A stretch of DNA of 64,000 bases from Linum tenue (GCA_946122785.1 CAMGYJ010000011.1:5208001-5272000); one strand, 5' to 3'. Shown: positions 51,604-63,764, counted from the first letter of the stretch. Notes: generated by a model not told the origin, from the sequence alone. Numbers and translations: made by a program.

Positions 51604-52550
51604 CCTCTCTCTAACTTTACTTTTTTCAAATTTACTCTCCCTTCTCTCTAAAAAGCCTCATTTTCCAGCTTTCCATGGCTGCCGCCGGCTACTTCAGGTG
51701 ACCGGCGGCAGCCGAAGTTTCTTCTTTTTTATCACTTTTCTTGCTTGCCTTGTTTTCGATCTTCAGGCCTTTGCTTCTAGGCTTTTCATCTACATGATTT
51801 CAGTCTCTCCAGCCATTTTGGCATTCCAGATCTAGGATTTTGCGGTTCCAAGGCTTGCTCGTTTGAGGATCTGGAGGTTGCAGCTTGGGAAGCTTGACCT
51901 TTGCTTTGTGATGGTTGTTCTTTCCAGGTTGGTGGTCTCATCTGCAAGGTGAAGGCATTCTCATCTCCCCCCCTCTGGCTTCCCCAAGGTGGTGTTGTTG
52001 CTTGGATGGTTGTCGGATCGTGAAGAGGTGAGTCATCTCCGGTGGCTGCGGTGGAAGTCGGTTCTTTTGTGGTGGTGTGTTGATCTACTTGGAAGCTTGC
52101 TCCCTTTTGAACCGATCCTCTCTACCTTGGCCCCCTCTGCCTTCACAGCTTGGAGCAATCTGCTTCACAGCCTCTTCCACCGTCAAGCAATCTCTTTTGA
52201 GATTCACTGTGATGGACGACTTTGTGCACTCCCCAGGAGACGGCAAATGGCTTGCAAGTCCAATGCCATGGATCTCGCTGTGATCGGACAAGCTGTTCTG
52301 ATCTTCTTGCTCTTGGTTTGGTTGGAAGAAAGAGGGATTATAAATGCTCTGCCTTTGTCTCAAGAACTTGGATGTTTGTTTTGAGTGATGTCATTATGTG
52401 CTGTGTTTCGACTGGTTGTATTTTCTTATCATGATTTGGTATCATCCTGGGTTCCATTGTTTCCTTGATCTTGTGTTGAAATCAATTTTTTATTTTCTCT
52501 CTGTAACCAATTATTCAAAGTGCAATAAGATCCTTTGTAAAAAAAAGAAA
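51604..52550 (+). mobile_element. LINE-derived non-autonomous element, plus strand
   Basis: Flanked by ACCAAAGTCAA (about 51594-51604 and 52552-52562). Ends GATCCTTTGTAAAAAAAAG, like the tail of the 9965-11117 insertion. The interior has no reverse transcriptase. It looks like a 5'-leader joined to a 3' tail, an internally deleted LINE. Confidence 0.6.
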
Positions 52551-52562
52551 AAACCAAAGTCA

Positions 52563-53057
52563 AATGAGGACCCCACTGGCCCATGAAAAAACAATGCGAA
52601 AGAAACAGGGGAAAAGGCTTGGTACTAACAAACAAACTTTTAAATAGAGTATATGATTAGAATGCAATGCATCGATCAAGTGGTACACCAACAACAAACA
52701 GACAGACAGGCATAAAGTATATATGTTAATAATTAAACAGCATTAACATCAACTACTATATATAGGCAGCTGAACTCCAGATTAGTTCCTCTCTCTATTG
52801 CATTTGCATTTGCATTTGCATGCACTAGTCATCAAAAACCTCTCTATATTGCATTGCATGCACCAGTCATCAAAAACCCCATTCCTTGAGTGCATGCAGC
52901 TCCTGTACAAGGAAGGCAGAAGGCAGAATAATAAGCACTATCGAAACAGCAAATTTCTATGATCCCACGCTAATGCTCAGACCATAACAACAACAAACAA
53001 CATACCTTTGCTGATTTACTGTAGCTACTATATAGATAGACCGATGTGACCAACCGA
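52563..53057. other. Spacer with small tandem repeats
   Basis: About five CATTTG units at 52800-52825, and a ~50-bp duplication of TGCATGCAC.AGTCATCAAA (about 52829 and 52865). No gene. Confidence 0.6.
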
Positions 53058-53321
53058 TTACAGCTCTTGGAGCAGTGGCACGTAGAACTGTGTCATGGCA
53101 GTCACAGCAACCTTCCTATACCCTTCTTTCCAAGCTAGACGGCCCTGGTTTTCCTGAACCTCGAAGTAATCTATGCCTTGTTCATTGCCGTAGCCAACGA
53201 TGCACACGGCATGACTCGTATACTTTTTCGCTGAGGGTTGGACTGAAGCACCCGATGTGCCTAGAGCGGCTGCAGCAGCAAGAGCGGCAGCAGCTGCAGC
53301 AGCCAGTTCTGCAGGGCGCTC
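53058..53321 (-). pseudogene. C-terminal fragment of a papain-like (C1A) cysteine peptidase
   Basis: The minus-strand frame contains SHAVCIVGYGNEQGIDYFEV, then LAWKEGYRKVAV and a TAA at 53058-53060. This resembles the catalytic-His segment (HAVxxVGYG) and final strands (WGxxGYxxV) of C1A peptidases. The usual NSWG motif is replaced by ENQGRLAW, so activity is doubtful. An Ala-rich run and then the Copia LTR at 53322 cut off the N-terminal side; no catalytic Cys region is found in the window. A last exon of a disrupted gene is the likeliest reading. Confidence 0.5.
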
Positions 53322-55135
53322 TGTTGGAAATGTGTATGAATAGTTTTGAAAGTTATAGAGTCTCAAGTGGAAAACTACCACATTGGTAGTTTTACTTGGT
53401 GAAATGTGTATAAAGATGGGAGCCTCTCTCCTAAGGGCATGCCCCTTGGGGTGACCCACTTTTGTAGGAGAGAGACGACCTAACGGACCACCACACACAC
53501 GCGCGCTGGTCGGTTGGTTGGTTCACGTGAGACTATATACATATTTTTTGGAGAAATTCCGAACAAAATTAATTATCTAATAATTAATTATTAATCGGTT
53601 ATTCTGAGTAATATTCTAAGGATAATCGATTAAAAAGGAATATTCGAAGGATAATCGCGCAGGATTTATCTTAACCGACGGTTTTAATTAAGGAAGTAAT
53701 TATCTTGTTTAATTAATCTGACTTATTCCCCAATCAAGAGGGTATATTCCTAGGGGTTCGGCTCCTATAAATAGCCGCCTCCCCAGCCCCTCTAAACACA
53801 CCACAACAAGCATATACACAATAGAGAGAGTGTTCAGAGAGCTCCAGTTTTCGCACAAAACCGCGAGTACACAGAGGAGTTGATTTATCCTGGAGACGAC
53901 CGGTTGATAGTCTGTCGTGCGCATCGAGGGCAGTGTCGCGAACGACTTAAAGAGAGCGACCTAGTCCGCGACTCAGCTCCAGATTCGCTAACCTCGTTCT
54001 TGTTGTTGTTCCGTTCCTAAAAATTTTAAGACGTTCGGCTGCTGCTATGTCGACTGAACAGAACAACATGGCTAGATCTGGTGCTGTCGATATCAATCGA
54101 CCCCTTTGCTTCGTTGGAGTCAACTTCCGTCGTTGGAGACAAAAGATGGAGTTCTACCTAACGACCAAGAAGTTGGCACACTGTCTCACTAGCATGCCCG
54201 TCGAGCTGCCGGAAGAAGCGACCGATGAGGAGAGGGCTGCTTCTGCTAAGGAAAGGGAGCATGACTTCCTATGCAAGAACTACATCCTCAACGGCCTGGC
54301 AGACGATCTCTATGAATACTATGCAGACAGCAAGAACACCACAATGATGATCTGGGATGCGCTCCAAAAAAAGTACGACACGGAGGAGGCTGGAGCTAAG
54401 AAGTATGCTGTCAGCCGCTACCTGCGCTACCAGATGGTGGATGACAAGTCTGTCGAAGTTCAGTCCCACGAACTTCAGAAAATAGCTCATGAGATCGTCT
54501 CTGAAGGTATGCCTCTAGACGATCAATTTCAAATTGCTTGCATTATTGATAAGCTGCCCCCTTCGTGGAAAATTTTTAAGAATATGCTTAGACATAAAAC
54601 CAAAGAATTTTCACTGGAAAGCTTGATTACTCGCCTAAGGATTGAGGAAGAGTCTCGCAAGCAGGATATGAAAGAAGAGGTGATGGTCGTCACTGCTAAA
54701 CGACCCATCCCTAGAGCTCTTAAACCTAACCAGAAAGGGTTTAAGAGTAAGAACTAGCAGATCCGCCCCCACCATAATGGTGCCTCTCGAGGTAACCAAA
54801 GGGTCATGGCCCAAACCTCTAAGAATGACCCACCGTTTATCTGCTATAACTGCGGAAAACCGGGTCATATGGCAAAAAAGTGCAGGAACAAGCAAAACCC
54901 CGCCGCTGCGGCCAGGGTTAACTTGACAGAAGAGGATTTGATAGCCATGATCACATATATGATCGCTGAAGTTAACCTCACCGGTGACTCAGAAGGATGG
55001 TGGCTGGATACAGGTGCATCGAAGCATGTTTGCAACAATCGTGCTATGTTTAAAACATACACAGAAGCACCTGCTGACTAGAAAGTGTTGTTGGGGACTA
55101 CTCACACCACTATGGTTGCTGGTTCTGGTGAAGTG
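53322..55135 (+). mobile_element. 5' part of a Ty1/Copia element, cut at the duplication breakpoint
   Basis: Begins TGTTGGAAATG at 53322, with TATAAATA at 53766-53773, then gag and protease. The frame has TAG stops at 54755 and 55079. After GSGEVEI (about 55135) the sequence switches to the duplicated block, so integrase, RT, RNase H and the 3' LTR are missing. I could not place the LTR end or primer site with confidence. Confidence 0.82.
54047..55135 (+). pseudogene. Copia gag and protease, two in-frame stops, truncated
   Basis: ATG at 54047. The gag (UBN2-like) core reads FRRWRQKMEFYLTTKKL, FLCKNYILNGLADDLYEYY and IIDKLPPSWKIFKNML. A TAG at 54755-54757 interrupts; the same frame continues to the zinc knuckle CYNCGKPGHMAKKC (about 54841-54882) and the protease start WWLDTGASKHVC. 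A second TAG lies at 55079-55081. Frame then ends at the breakpoint. It cannot produce working proteins. Confidence 0.88.
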
Positions 55136-56390
55136 GAGATTAATGGCTTGAAAGAGCTGATGCGCAGTCGTGATGAAAAAATCTCCGTTGAAGCTTGCGT
55201 TAAAGGTCAATGGGGCACTCAAGTTTGTGTTAATTTTGTTCTTGAATTTCTTCCATGTCCGAATTCATCGTTCCTGTTATCTGTTTGATTAGAGCTTCGG
55301 TGAATCAGAGATTGAGTTGATTTTTCATTTTTGTGGATTGGATTGATTTTCTAGGTTGAGATATATAAATGGATGTTGAAATCAGGGTTTCGTACTAAGA
55401 GGAAAGAGGAAGGCAATCGAACTCCTTCCCCACTCCTCCGATTCGTCTGCCATGGCGTTCGTCAGCGCCATCGAAATCCTTACCCTCTCATCTAGTTTCT
55501 TCATCGAAAATCGGAGCACGACGGTCCCTCCCGGCGCCGCCGCTGCTGGGTTCTTCGGGTTCCCATCCAGCACTTTTCTCCACTTCTGGGTTCTTCTGTG
55601 GAACCGCTTCACGCGCAGTTCTTCCAGAGATGCACAGTTGTTAAGGATGGCGTTCATACCTTTGGCGTCGAAGTTGCAAGATCCACAAGACAGCTTCTTC
55701 AACGACCTGCAGTTCTTATCGAAGCTTCCATCCCGACATCGATGATTTCCAGGCTGACCGGAGCTACCAGGATGACGAGCACAGCTACTTCTACGCGCAG
55801 CTCGATGGGCTGAACGTGCTCACCATCTGAACTACGGCATCGACGGAGCCAGGCTGCGGTTCGAGAGCAAGGTGCAGAAGTCGGCGAACTATGAGATTTG
55901 GTATAGGATTTTTCAGGGGTGGACTTGTTCTTCTGTTTAAGTTATGTATCACGAACTAATTTAAAAGGCTATGGGGATACAGGATAATTTCTGATCCTAT
56001 TGCACTGGTTGATTATATAAATTTCTTCCTTCCACTGATAATTAATTTTGTAATTCATATAAAAATTCAGTAATTTTTATTAAATAATTAATATAATTAA
56101 TCATAGACAAAGTAAGTGGAATGATGAGGTGGAAAAATAATTTTATTTTTAATTATTTTTAATTTCCACGTCATCAAGTTAACGGTCAAACTTTATAGTT
56201 GACTGCCACGTAGGACAAATTTAACGGAGTGTAACGGCCGGTGCTAATGGTGAAACGATTCGTAAAGTTAGTGGCAAATAAGAAAGAAAAGTAATTCGGG
56301 TGGCAAACGTGAAAGATTTGTATAATTTGAGTGATCAAACGTGTAATTTAGCCAAAAAATTATAGAAGGGTAAATTTGTTAACTTGCAAT
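55136..56390. mobile_element. Pack-MULE-like element, right part only
   Basis: Retains the captured gene pieces (F-box fragment 55595-55715 on the minus strand; plus-strand piece about 55740-55910) and the right inverted arm (about 56040-56360). The left arm is lost at the breakpoint. Confidence 0.6.
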
Positions 56391-56423
56391 AATAAAAGGG
56401 TATAAAAATTGGGTAGTATGTAG

Positions 56424-56830
56424 GGTTGCCGGTGGCTATACGGTCCGGTCCGGTTAAATTGGCCCGAATTGATCCGGTTCCGATCCGGTCTTTTCACGAA
56501 TATAAGGACCAAAGATTGGATTGGATAAAGTCCGGTCTTGATCTGCTTCGATTTTGAACCGGTCTGGTCCTAATTTGGTCTTGATTTTAGATTGACCCTG
56601 TGGGAAATTGAGTGGCCTGAGGGGGGGTTTGAGTGGCCTAAGGCCCGAAAGGGTGACGAGGTTAAATTTTGGGTGTTGGGCTCTCTTATCCGGTCTTTAT
56701 ATGGTTTTTGGTCCAGTCCCAAACGGTTTTTTACCTCAAATCTAGGCCCGAACATTGGATTGGATTGTTTGTTATCCGGTCCCGGTCCGATTTCGGGTAA
56801 AACCAAAAAGTCTGGACCGAATAGCCAACC
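56424..56830. mobile_element. MITE, duplicate of 3259-3681
   Basis: Flanked by the same GTAGTATGTA repeat. About 16 bp shorter internally than the left copy. Confidence 0.6.
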
Positions 56831-56879
56831 CTAGTAGTATGTACCAATAGTCTAATATTAGTTTAATTTGTACTAGTAT

Positions 56880-57590
56880 TTAGAGGGGGAAATCGGTGTG
56901 GTATCGTATCCCAATATCAAATACTGAAATACCGAATGCCGAATTACCCCCTAAAATCAATCACAATCCCAATCCCTATATAATTTCGGTATCCCAATCC
57001 CAATCCCTAAATATTTTGGTATCCCAATCGGTACTTCGGTATCCCAATCGGTACTTCGGTATCCCAATCGGTATTATCGAATACAAAATTAATTACCTTT
57101 GCAATTAATAATTAAATATATAAATGAGATTTTATTGTTTAATTTAGGGAGAAAAGACTAAACAAAGAGTCTTGAATTAGGATATTATTAACGAGAATGG
57201 AGGAGAGGAGATATCTCAAGTTCTTGTCATTGGTAATCGTTAATTTGACGAATTGGAGGTAGAGAGACGACTATTTATAGTGATGAAATGATCTATGTAT
57301 AACTAAATGACACTCTTGGTGGTTGGGGGTCGTGTAGTAGTGAATGAGAGAGTCTAGTTGAGAGGATAAAATATGCACTAGCTTATATTTCGGTATTGAT
57401 CGGTATTTCGGTATATACCGATCCCAATCCCGTAATCTCTAATACCGAATAAGAATTGAAATTCAATCACAATCACAGTCCCAGAAAATAATACGTGTAT
57501 TCGGTAATACCAAATATAAACAAATTCGGTACGATATTTGGTATATCCCAAATACCGGTACCAAACTTCCAGCCTTGCTAGTATTGATTA
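56880..57590. repeat. ACCGAA/TCGGTAT-rich repeat with empty LTR site
   Basis: The junction GTATCGTATCCCAATATC near 56900 is uninterrupted. The left copy has 5,356 bp plus a second GTATC here. Confidence 0.75.
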
Positions 57591-57819
57591 AATTGTTATT
57601 GGTGATAAACCATTACCAATAACAATTTAATCAACAAAGGTTCAAACTCGATTTGATTTTGTATAAGTCCACGACTTTTTGTGTCACCTCCTTCAATGAA
57701 TAAGAACTTTTCATTTTAAATTATTTGGTTAGACATAAATTAAAATCACATAACTAAATTAGTTTTGTGTCACCTTGCCTTCAATGAATAAGAACTTCTC
57801 ATTTCTCCTTGACATGACT

Positions 57820-58451
57820 ATCGGAGATTGGACCAGATTGGATGCAATCGTAACCCGATTTTTGGTTACTCTAAAATTTATATATTAGTTGCATAAAAGA
57901 TTACCACAAAATGTTGGTTGGAAATATTTTTTGTGACCAATAAAAATGAGTTTTTTTGGACAATTGATTGGTTACATTATATACTTTCCAAACCAAAAAT
58001 GATTGTGATGACCATAAAATATTAGTTAGGATAAGAGTTTCACAACCAAAATTTTTGGTTACTTAAGGTTGATTACATTAGTTATAAAGAATAATTTGTA
58101 ACTAAATTTTGGTTTTAAATAATGGTTTTTGTGACTTAATCATTTGAATTGGTTAATTTTTATAATATTTGTGATCAATCAGGTACTTCTTCGTGACCTT
58201 TCCGAATGAGTTGTTATAACCAATGAATTTGGTTGCAAAAATATTTATTTTGTGGCCAATTTGTCATTTCGTTACAAAATGGTCATATATTGGGACCAAA
58301 TCAAAATTTTTGTCAGAAATTGGTTTTCCTAATGGGGCGAATGTGACCAAGGGTTCAACCAAATTTGTTTAGTCACAACATAGGTTTTACGACCAATTTG
58401 ACATTTAGAGACCTTTCACTTTCGTCATAAAAGGTAATTTTTGTTGTAGTG
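57820..58451. mobile_element. CACTA end, duplicate of 11160-11799
   Basis: Same GTTGTAGTG terminus and sub-terminal repeats, with small indels. Confidence 0.6.
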
Positions 58452-58657
58452 AAGTGAACTGGTTTAAACAATCTGATTTTGGATTTAGCCGAAAAACAGG
58501 AATGTATTGCCAGTCCTACATGAAAGTATCATGTGTTGTCCGATGAGAAAGCGAAGTTACTTTCTTTACTTTTATTAAGAGATGAAATGGGAACATAAAA
58601 GTATCACCAAATTGAAGCAGAAGAAAGAAAAAGGCTGGTGGTACGAAATAAAATCAA

Positions 58658-59593
58658 TTAATCAAGAGAAAGTCCGGTTCCTTGCAACTTGAATTGCGTG
58701 AGTTGATCAATGCGCTCAGTCATCCGAGGACGAGGAGTCAAGTAGTTCTTTCATTCCCCCGCGGTTCCTTTCCTGAAGAAGTGGGCATTTGGTACTCGGA
58801 CTAGCTCCAGTACACCATTCTTGTTAACCTCCAACTCCTTTAGCCTACCAAACTGCTACGCCACAACACTTTCTCCACCACCACCTCATCATCATCACCA
58901 CCCGCCGTCGACATCGAGGAAAACGGCTTCCCCATAAACGAAGCGAGCTTCCTGACCTGCTCTTTGGGCTCCCTGCACAGATCCTCATACTTGAGAAACA
59001 ACACCTCCTCGGGTCGTCTCCGGCTCTCTTCCCAGTATCCCACCACGTGCTCGTAAAAAGGCCCGAAAGGCACAACCCCGCTGCAGAAGCTCTCCACCGC
59101 TCGCTCGAGGGGGAACGACTCAGAACCACCACGGGTGAACAGCTTGTTGTAGAAATGCCACATCGACACCACAGTGTCCTTCGGGTTACGAGCCACGTAC
59201 ACGAACTTGCATCCGGACTCCCTCACCGCCTCCGGTAAGTAACTGTAAGGCAAATGAGTGTGGAGCAATCGAGGAGACGAACAACTGAGCAACATGCGTT
59301 GGATTTGGTCTTTGAGGAAAGTGTTTCCGAGGGTGGGAACCACTTCGTGTGGGTTCTTCTCTGCCAGAAGGTCTTCTCCTACTTCTTTGTCGAGGATGTT
59401 GTAGCAGACAGCCTTGAGCCAGGTGGTTCCGGTTTTGGTGAAGGATTTGATCAAGAGAATGTCGTCGTTTCTCGGCTCGAATCCGGACCCTGAATGCGGC
59501 GGTGCCATCCATTGCCGCAACGAAATACCAGAAGCCTTCTATCTGTCCGATCTCGTGTGAGTTCCAAAACAACTCCTTTGGCATATTATTCAT
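58658..59593 (-). pseudogene. Sulfotransferase pseudogene, duplicate of SOT-A
   Basis: Very similar to 12007-12936, but with an extra C at 59488-59490 (frameshift near codon 35-40), an in-frame three-base insertion near 59447, a one-base loss near 58850, a TGA where region IV has its Trp (about 58755), a six-base insertion near 58735 and a shortened C-terminus. The catalytic HTHLPY and the phosphate site are still readable in the central frame. Its ATG at 59591-59593 is retained. With at least three disabling changes it cannot yield a normal enzyme. Its partner on the left is intact. Confidence 0.94.
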
Positions 59594-59707
59594 CGCAGTC
59601 AAAACAAGGCAATAAACACAACTGTACTACAATTTGAAGAGACAAAATACTGCTGTGCTTATTCCACAGCCCTATCAGCGCTATATAGTAGCAAGTGGTC
59701 AACTTTA

Positions 59708-60295
59708 GTGGCGGATCCATGGGCCTTTAGGGGTATCTCGGGATACCACTAAAATTTGGGAACACGATTATTCAACTCCCGCTAGTAGTTTGCATATAGG
59801 TAAAAAAAAATATTTAAGTGGTAGCGGGACAGTACTAAAATTTGGAAAAACGATTATAATCCCCTAATAGTAGTTTGTGTATGGGTAATTTAACATTTAA
59901 GTGGTTGCTATGTAATTTAAACTTGGATCGATGCTACTATTAGTAAACATATTTTTCATTAGACTACAACTCATTTGTTCTTGTATTTCAAATCCAAATA
60001 TAATAGTAAAAAGCTATTTTTTATCCCAATTATTTTCAAAAGCTAACAATTAAACTCAATTACGGGCTCCCCAAGCCGAGTAGAATATATCGAGAGAGAT
60101 TTATAAAGCATTGTTAGACACCGATTGTATTTTACAATTTTTCCAAGGTACGAAATCCGTCATGTGCTTTGTTGTACTTTGGACAAATCAGATATTTTCT
60201 TATTCAATAATTATTTAATAATTAATTTAACTTAATTTTTAATTTTTAAAAGAAGACACCCCTATATAAAATTTATGTATCCGCCAGACCGCCAC
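59708..60295. mobile_element. MITE, duplicate of 13040-13620
   Basis: GTGGCGGATCCATGG at the left end and GACACCCCTATATAAAATTTA at the right. Confidence 0.45.
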
Positions 60296-60639
60296 TGATC
60301 AACTAATTTGTGACCAAATCCTTTGTTATACACCGGTTGACATTGGAGCATTGTGATTGTGAGTCCTTACCCTCAACCATGATGTCAGTGGTTCCAAAAC
60401 TTTTGTTAAACACCAAGTTGTCATTGGCCATTGTAACAGTGACTTCTTACATTAACTAGCGGTCAATGGTTCCAAAATGTTTGTTATACAGCAGGTTGTT
60501 GCTAGCCATTGCAATTGTTAGTTGCTATGCACTCACCGGAGTGGTTAGTGGTTCCAGAGCGTTTGGCATTACCCCGAGCTGCCATCCTTGTTATACACTC
60601 AACCAACCAAGTTGTCACTGACCACGTTTGGTGCGGGGC

Positions 60640-60975
60640 GGGAATATAAGGACCAAAGATTGGATTGGATACAGTCTGGCCGTGATCCGGTTCGGTCTTG
60701 ACCCGGTCCGGTCCCAAATTTGGTCTTGATTTTAGATTGAACTTGTGGGATTTGAGTGGCTTGAGGCCTCAAAGGGTGAGGAGTTGGTTAAGTTTTGAGT
60801 GTTGGGGTCTCTTATCCGGTCTTTATCCGGTTTTTGATCCGGTCCCAAACGATTTTTTACCTCAAATCTAAGCCTGAATATGAGATTGGATTGTTGGTTA
60901 TCCAATCTCGGTCCGGATTATACGGTCCGGTTTGGGGTAAAACCAAACAGTTCGGACCAAATAGCCAGCCCTAAT
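60640..60975. mobile_element. MITE, duplicate of 14035-14372
   Basis: Same GATTGGATTGGATA start and AATAGCCAGCCCTA end. Confidence 0.55.
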
Positions 60976-61290
60976 TATAAGACAGGTTCGAACAACCTGT
61001 ACTTATAATTGTGTCTTCCCTTCCAAGCTAACCATATTGTTGTTATCAGCTTGAAGCCTGTATTGGAACAATGATCTCTAAGATGTAGAAACTTTCTCCA
61101 TAAACAAGACCCCACTTGAATCTCAGAAATCTCCCAAATTGTTCTGCTCTTTGGTCTATCTCTCATAGTCCATGGCCACCCACAAGGATCCACCTTCCAT
61201 TATCAACATCCATATCATTCTGACTGCACAAGCAATACTCAAGTGTATAGATCTTTCAAGCCAAATTCACCCTCTTCTTTAGGCATTGCT
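60975..61290 (-). pseudogene. LINE ORF2 remnant, duplicate of 14390-14690
   Basis: Same broken RTIWEISEIQVGSCLWRKF segment, with a two-base difference after FLHLR. Confidence 0.6.
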
Positions 61291-62413
61291 ATCAACTCCC
61301 ATATGACTTTTGTCTTTCCAGTAGTTTCATATCTAATTTTTTGGGAAAAATTAAGGGTAAATGTCAAGTTTGATCACTGGGTTTACTAAAACGTGACATG
61401 TTTAGTCACTGGAAAAAATTAATATCAATTTTAGTCATGTCATGTAAGCCAAAATGGCCCATTGTCTGATCTTGCTTCACTGTGATCCAAAAATGAATCC
61501 AAAAATGAAGTACCAACTTTGCAAAGGGCAAGTATGAGCTTGTGATATTGCATGAATTAACTAAGAGTGGATCTTTCAGTTACATCTTACCACATTGTTC
61601 ATAATCTTACAGTTCTTGACCTCCTTTCTAACAATTCCTCCTCAACTGACTAGATACGAGATGAACTTCGCAAGGAGACCTTGCAGCTTGCAAGTGAGTG
61701 GCCTGGATGTCTAACAAGAATTCTCTTCTGACTTCCTAATGAACCAGGGGAATGCTAATAATGTCCATTCATTGATGATCGGGAGAAAATTTGGACAAGG
61801 AACCTCGCATTGTGGAACTAAGAAATCAAGTGAGACTAGACTCAATTCTCTAATTATGTTTCCTTCTTTCCGGCGTGAGCAGTGGGGAGCAGTTTTGGTG
61901 CGGCGGCTTTGCCCAATGTAACGGGTTTGGGCCTTGGGGTTAGGGGGAGAGATTGTTGGCTAGGGTTTACGTTAGAATTGATTAGGGGTAGATGTGTCAA
62001 TTTAGTGTGGTTTAGGGGATGTTTTTTGAATTTTTAGGCGACGAATAGCGATTTTACATATTTGCGGTTCTTGACTTCTTGTGCAACTTTGGGACCATTT
62101 CGCTTTTCATTTTTAATAAAATTTTAATGGTTTGCATGGAAAAAAAACTTGTCAACATTTATTCTATGTAATACGGTGTCATAATGCGAACTTATTCATT
62201 AAAAGGGACTTGAGAGTCGTGCATGCACAATTACATAGACATCAACACACCGTCATCTACCTTCTTCCTTCTGAATCATAAAAAAGAAAACTTTTTTCTT
62301 CTTCTTTTTGATAAGAAATATGAAATCGTCGGAACCAGAAGACATAAAGACAACACCAAATTGAAGCGAAAAAGAAAGTAGCAGAAAACCACATCAACTA
62401 ATTAGTCCAACAA

Positions 62414-63337
62414 TTAATCATCAAGAGAAAGCCCACTTCCCTGCAACTTAGACTGTGTGAGCTGGTCAATACGCTGCGCCATTTGTGGAGTCAAGTAATT
62501 CTCCCAATCCCCCACGGTTCCTCTCCTGAAGTAGGTGGAATTGAGCATATGGTTCAACTCCCCGACACCACTCTTGTTAACCTCCAGCTCTTTCAACCTA
62601 TCCAAGCTGCTCCGCCACAACACCTTCTCCACCTCTTCATCTCCGTCGAGAGAAAATGGCTTCCTGAGAAACGAAGCTAGCTTCCTGACCTGCTCCTTCG
62701 GCTCTCTGCAGAGCTCCTCGTACTTGAGAAACAACACCTCCTGAGGCCGCCTCCTGCTCTCCTCCGAATATCCCACCACATGCTCGTAAAAGGGCCCGAA
62801 AGGCAGGACCCCGCTGCAGAAGCTCTCCACCGCTCCCTCCAGCGGGAACTGCTCGTCGCCCTGTCCGCTCTTGTAGCGCTTGTTGTAGAAATGCCACATC
62901 GACACCACCGTGTCCTTCGGGTTCCGAGCCAGGTACACGATCCTGCACCCGGACTCCCTCACCGTCTCCGGCAGGTAACTGTAAGGCAGGTGACTGTGGA
63001 GCAGCCGGCCGGTGGGAGGGGAACTCAGCAGCATATCTTGGACTCGTTCTTCGAGGAACGTATTCTCCAGAGTGGGGACCACTTCGTGGGGGTTCTTCTT
63101 CGCCAGAAGGTCTTCTTCTGCTTCTCTGTGGAGGATGCTGTAGCAGAGAGCCTTGAGCCACGTCGTCCCTGTTTTGCGGAAGGTTGTCAGGAGGATGTCG
63201 TCGTTTCTCGACTCGAATCGCGACCTAAAGGCGGCCATGCGGTCCACGGCTGGTACCTGGTACCAGTGGCCATCTATCTGGCGGATCTGGTGAGAGTTCC
63301 AAAACAACAACTCCGTCGGAGATTGCCGATTGCTCAT
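62414..63337 (-). CDS. Cytosolic sulfotransferase, SOT-B (right), 307 aa, intact
   Basis: Duplicate of 16129-17052 with about nine residue changes and no disabling mutation. ATG at 63335-63337. KTGTTWLK at 55-62, HSHLPY at 114-119 (His116), YLARNPKDTVVS at about 135-146 (Thr where the left copy has Met), and region IV RRGTVGDWENYLT at 271-283. It shares the left copy's Lys-to-Arg and Lys-to-Glu changes in region IV. Private changes include GYSEES for GYWEES and SFLRKP for SFLGKP, both at normally conserved places, so function may be drifting. Promoter TATA retained. Acceptor unknown. Confidence 0.94.
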   Translation of the reverse strand: MSNRQSPTELLFWNSHQIRQIDGHWYQVPAVDRMAAFRSRFESRNDDILLTTFRKTGTTWLKALCYSILHREAEEDLLAKKNPHEVVPTLENTFLEERVQDMLLSSPPTGRLLHSHLPYSYLPETVRESGCRIVYLARNPKDTVVSMWHFYNKRYKSGQGDEQFPLEGAVESFCSGVLPFGPFYEHVVGYSEESRRRPQEVLFLKYEELCREPKEQVRKLASFLRKPFSLDGDEEVEKVLWRSSLDRLKELEVNKSGVGELNHMLNSTYFRRGTVGDWENYLTPQMAQRIDQLTQSKLQGSGLSLDD

Positions 63338-63412
63338 CGGATTAGGGCAGTAGGAAAAGACGTGTATGGTTTGAGAAAAGAAGCTAAGTACATATAGTTT
63401 AGTTCTACGTAC

Positions 63413-63424
63413 CTATATATAAAA
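63413..63424 (-). promoter_or_regulatory. TATA box of SOT-B (right)
   Basis: CTTTTATATATAGG on the minus strand, same spacing to the ATG as at 17129. Confidence 0.6.
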
Positions 63425-63764
63425 GGTGACAACTTCCAGGCTCGTTCACGTGCTCTATTTAGTAATAGAATCTTTTGGGATCCTTTTTTTGACTGACTTC
63501 TTGGAAACCTCAATAATTGTACGAAAAAAATAACAATCGTATATGATCATTGAGTGAAGTAATAATGAGGACAGTGCATACGTGAATCAGCAAAGCGTCG
63601 GATTGGTATATATTAATGAGCAAGAACGTTGTGCAAACTGTCAAATTTTATTGGCAAGATACGCCAGATTTTAAGTACATGATTTCTGCCCACTAATCTC
63701 GACATTTAAGCAACATCCTTAACTCCACTAACTTACAAAGTAGCTAAACTAACAACCAACCATT

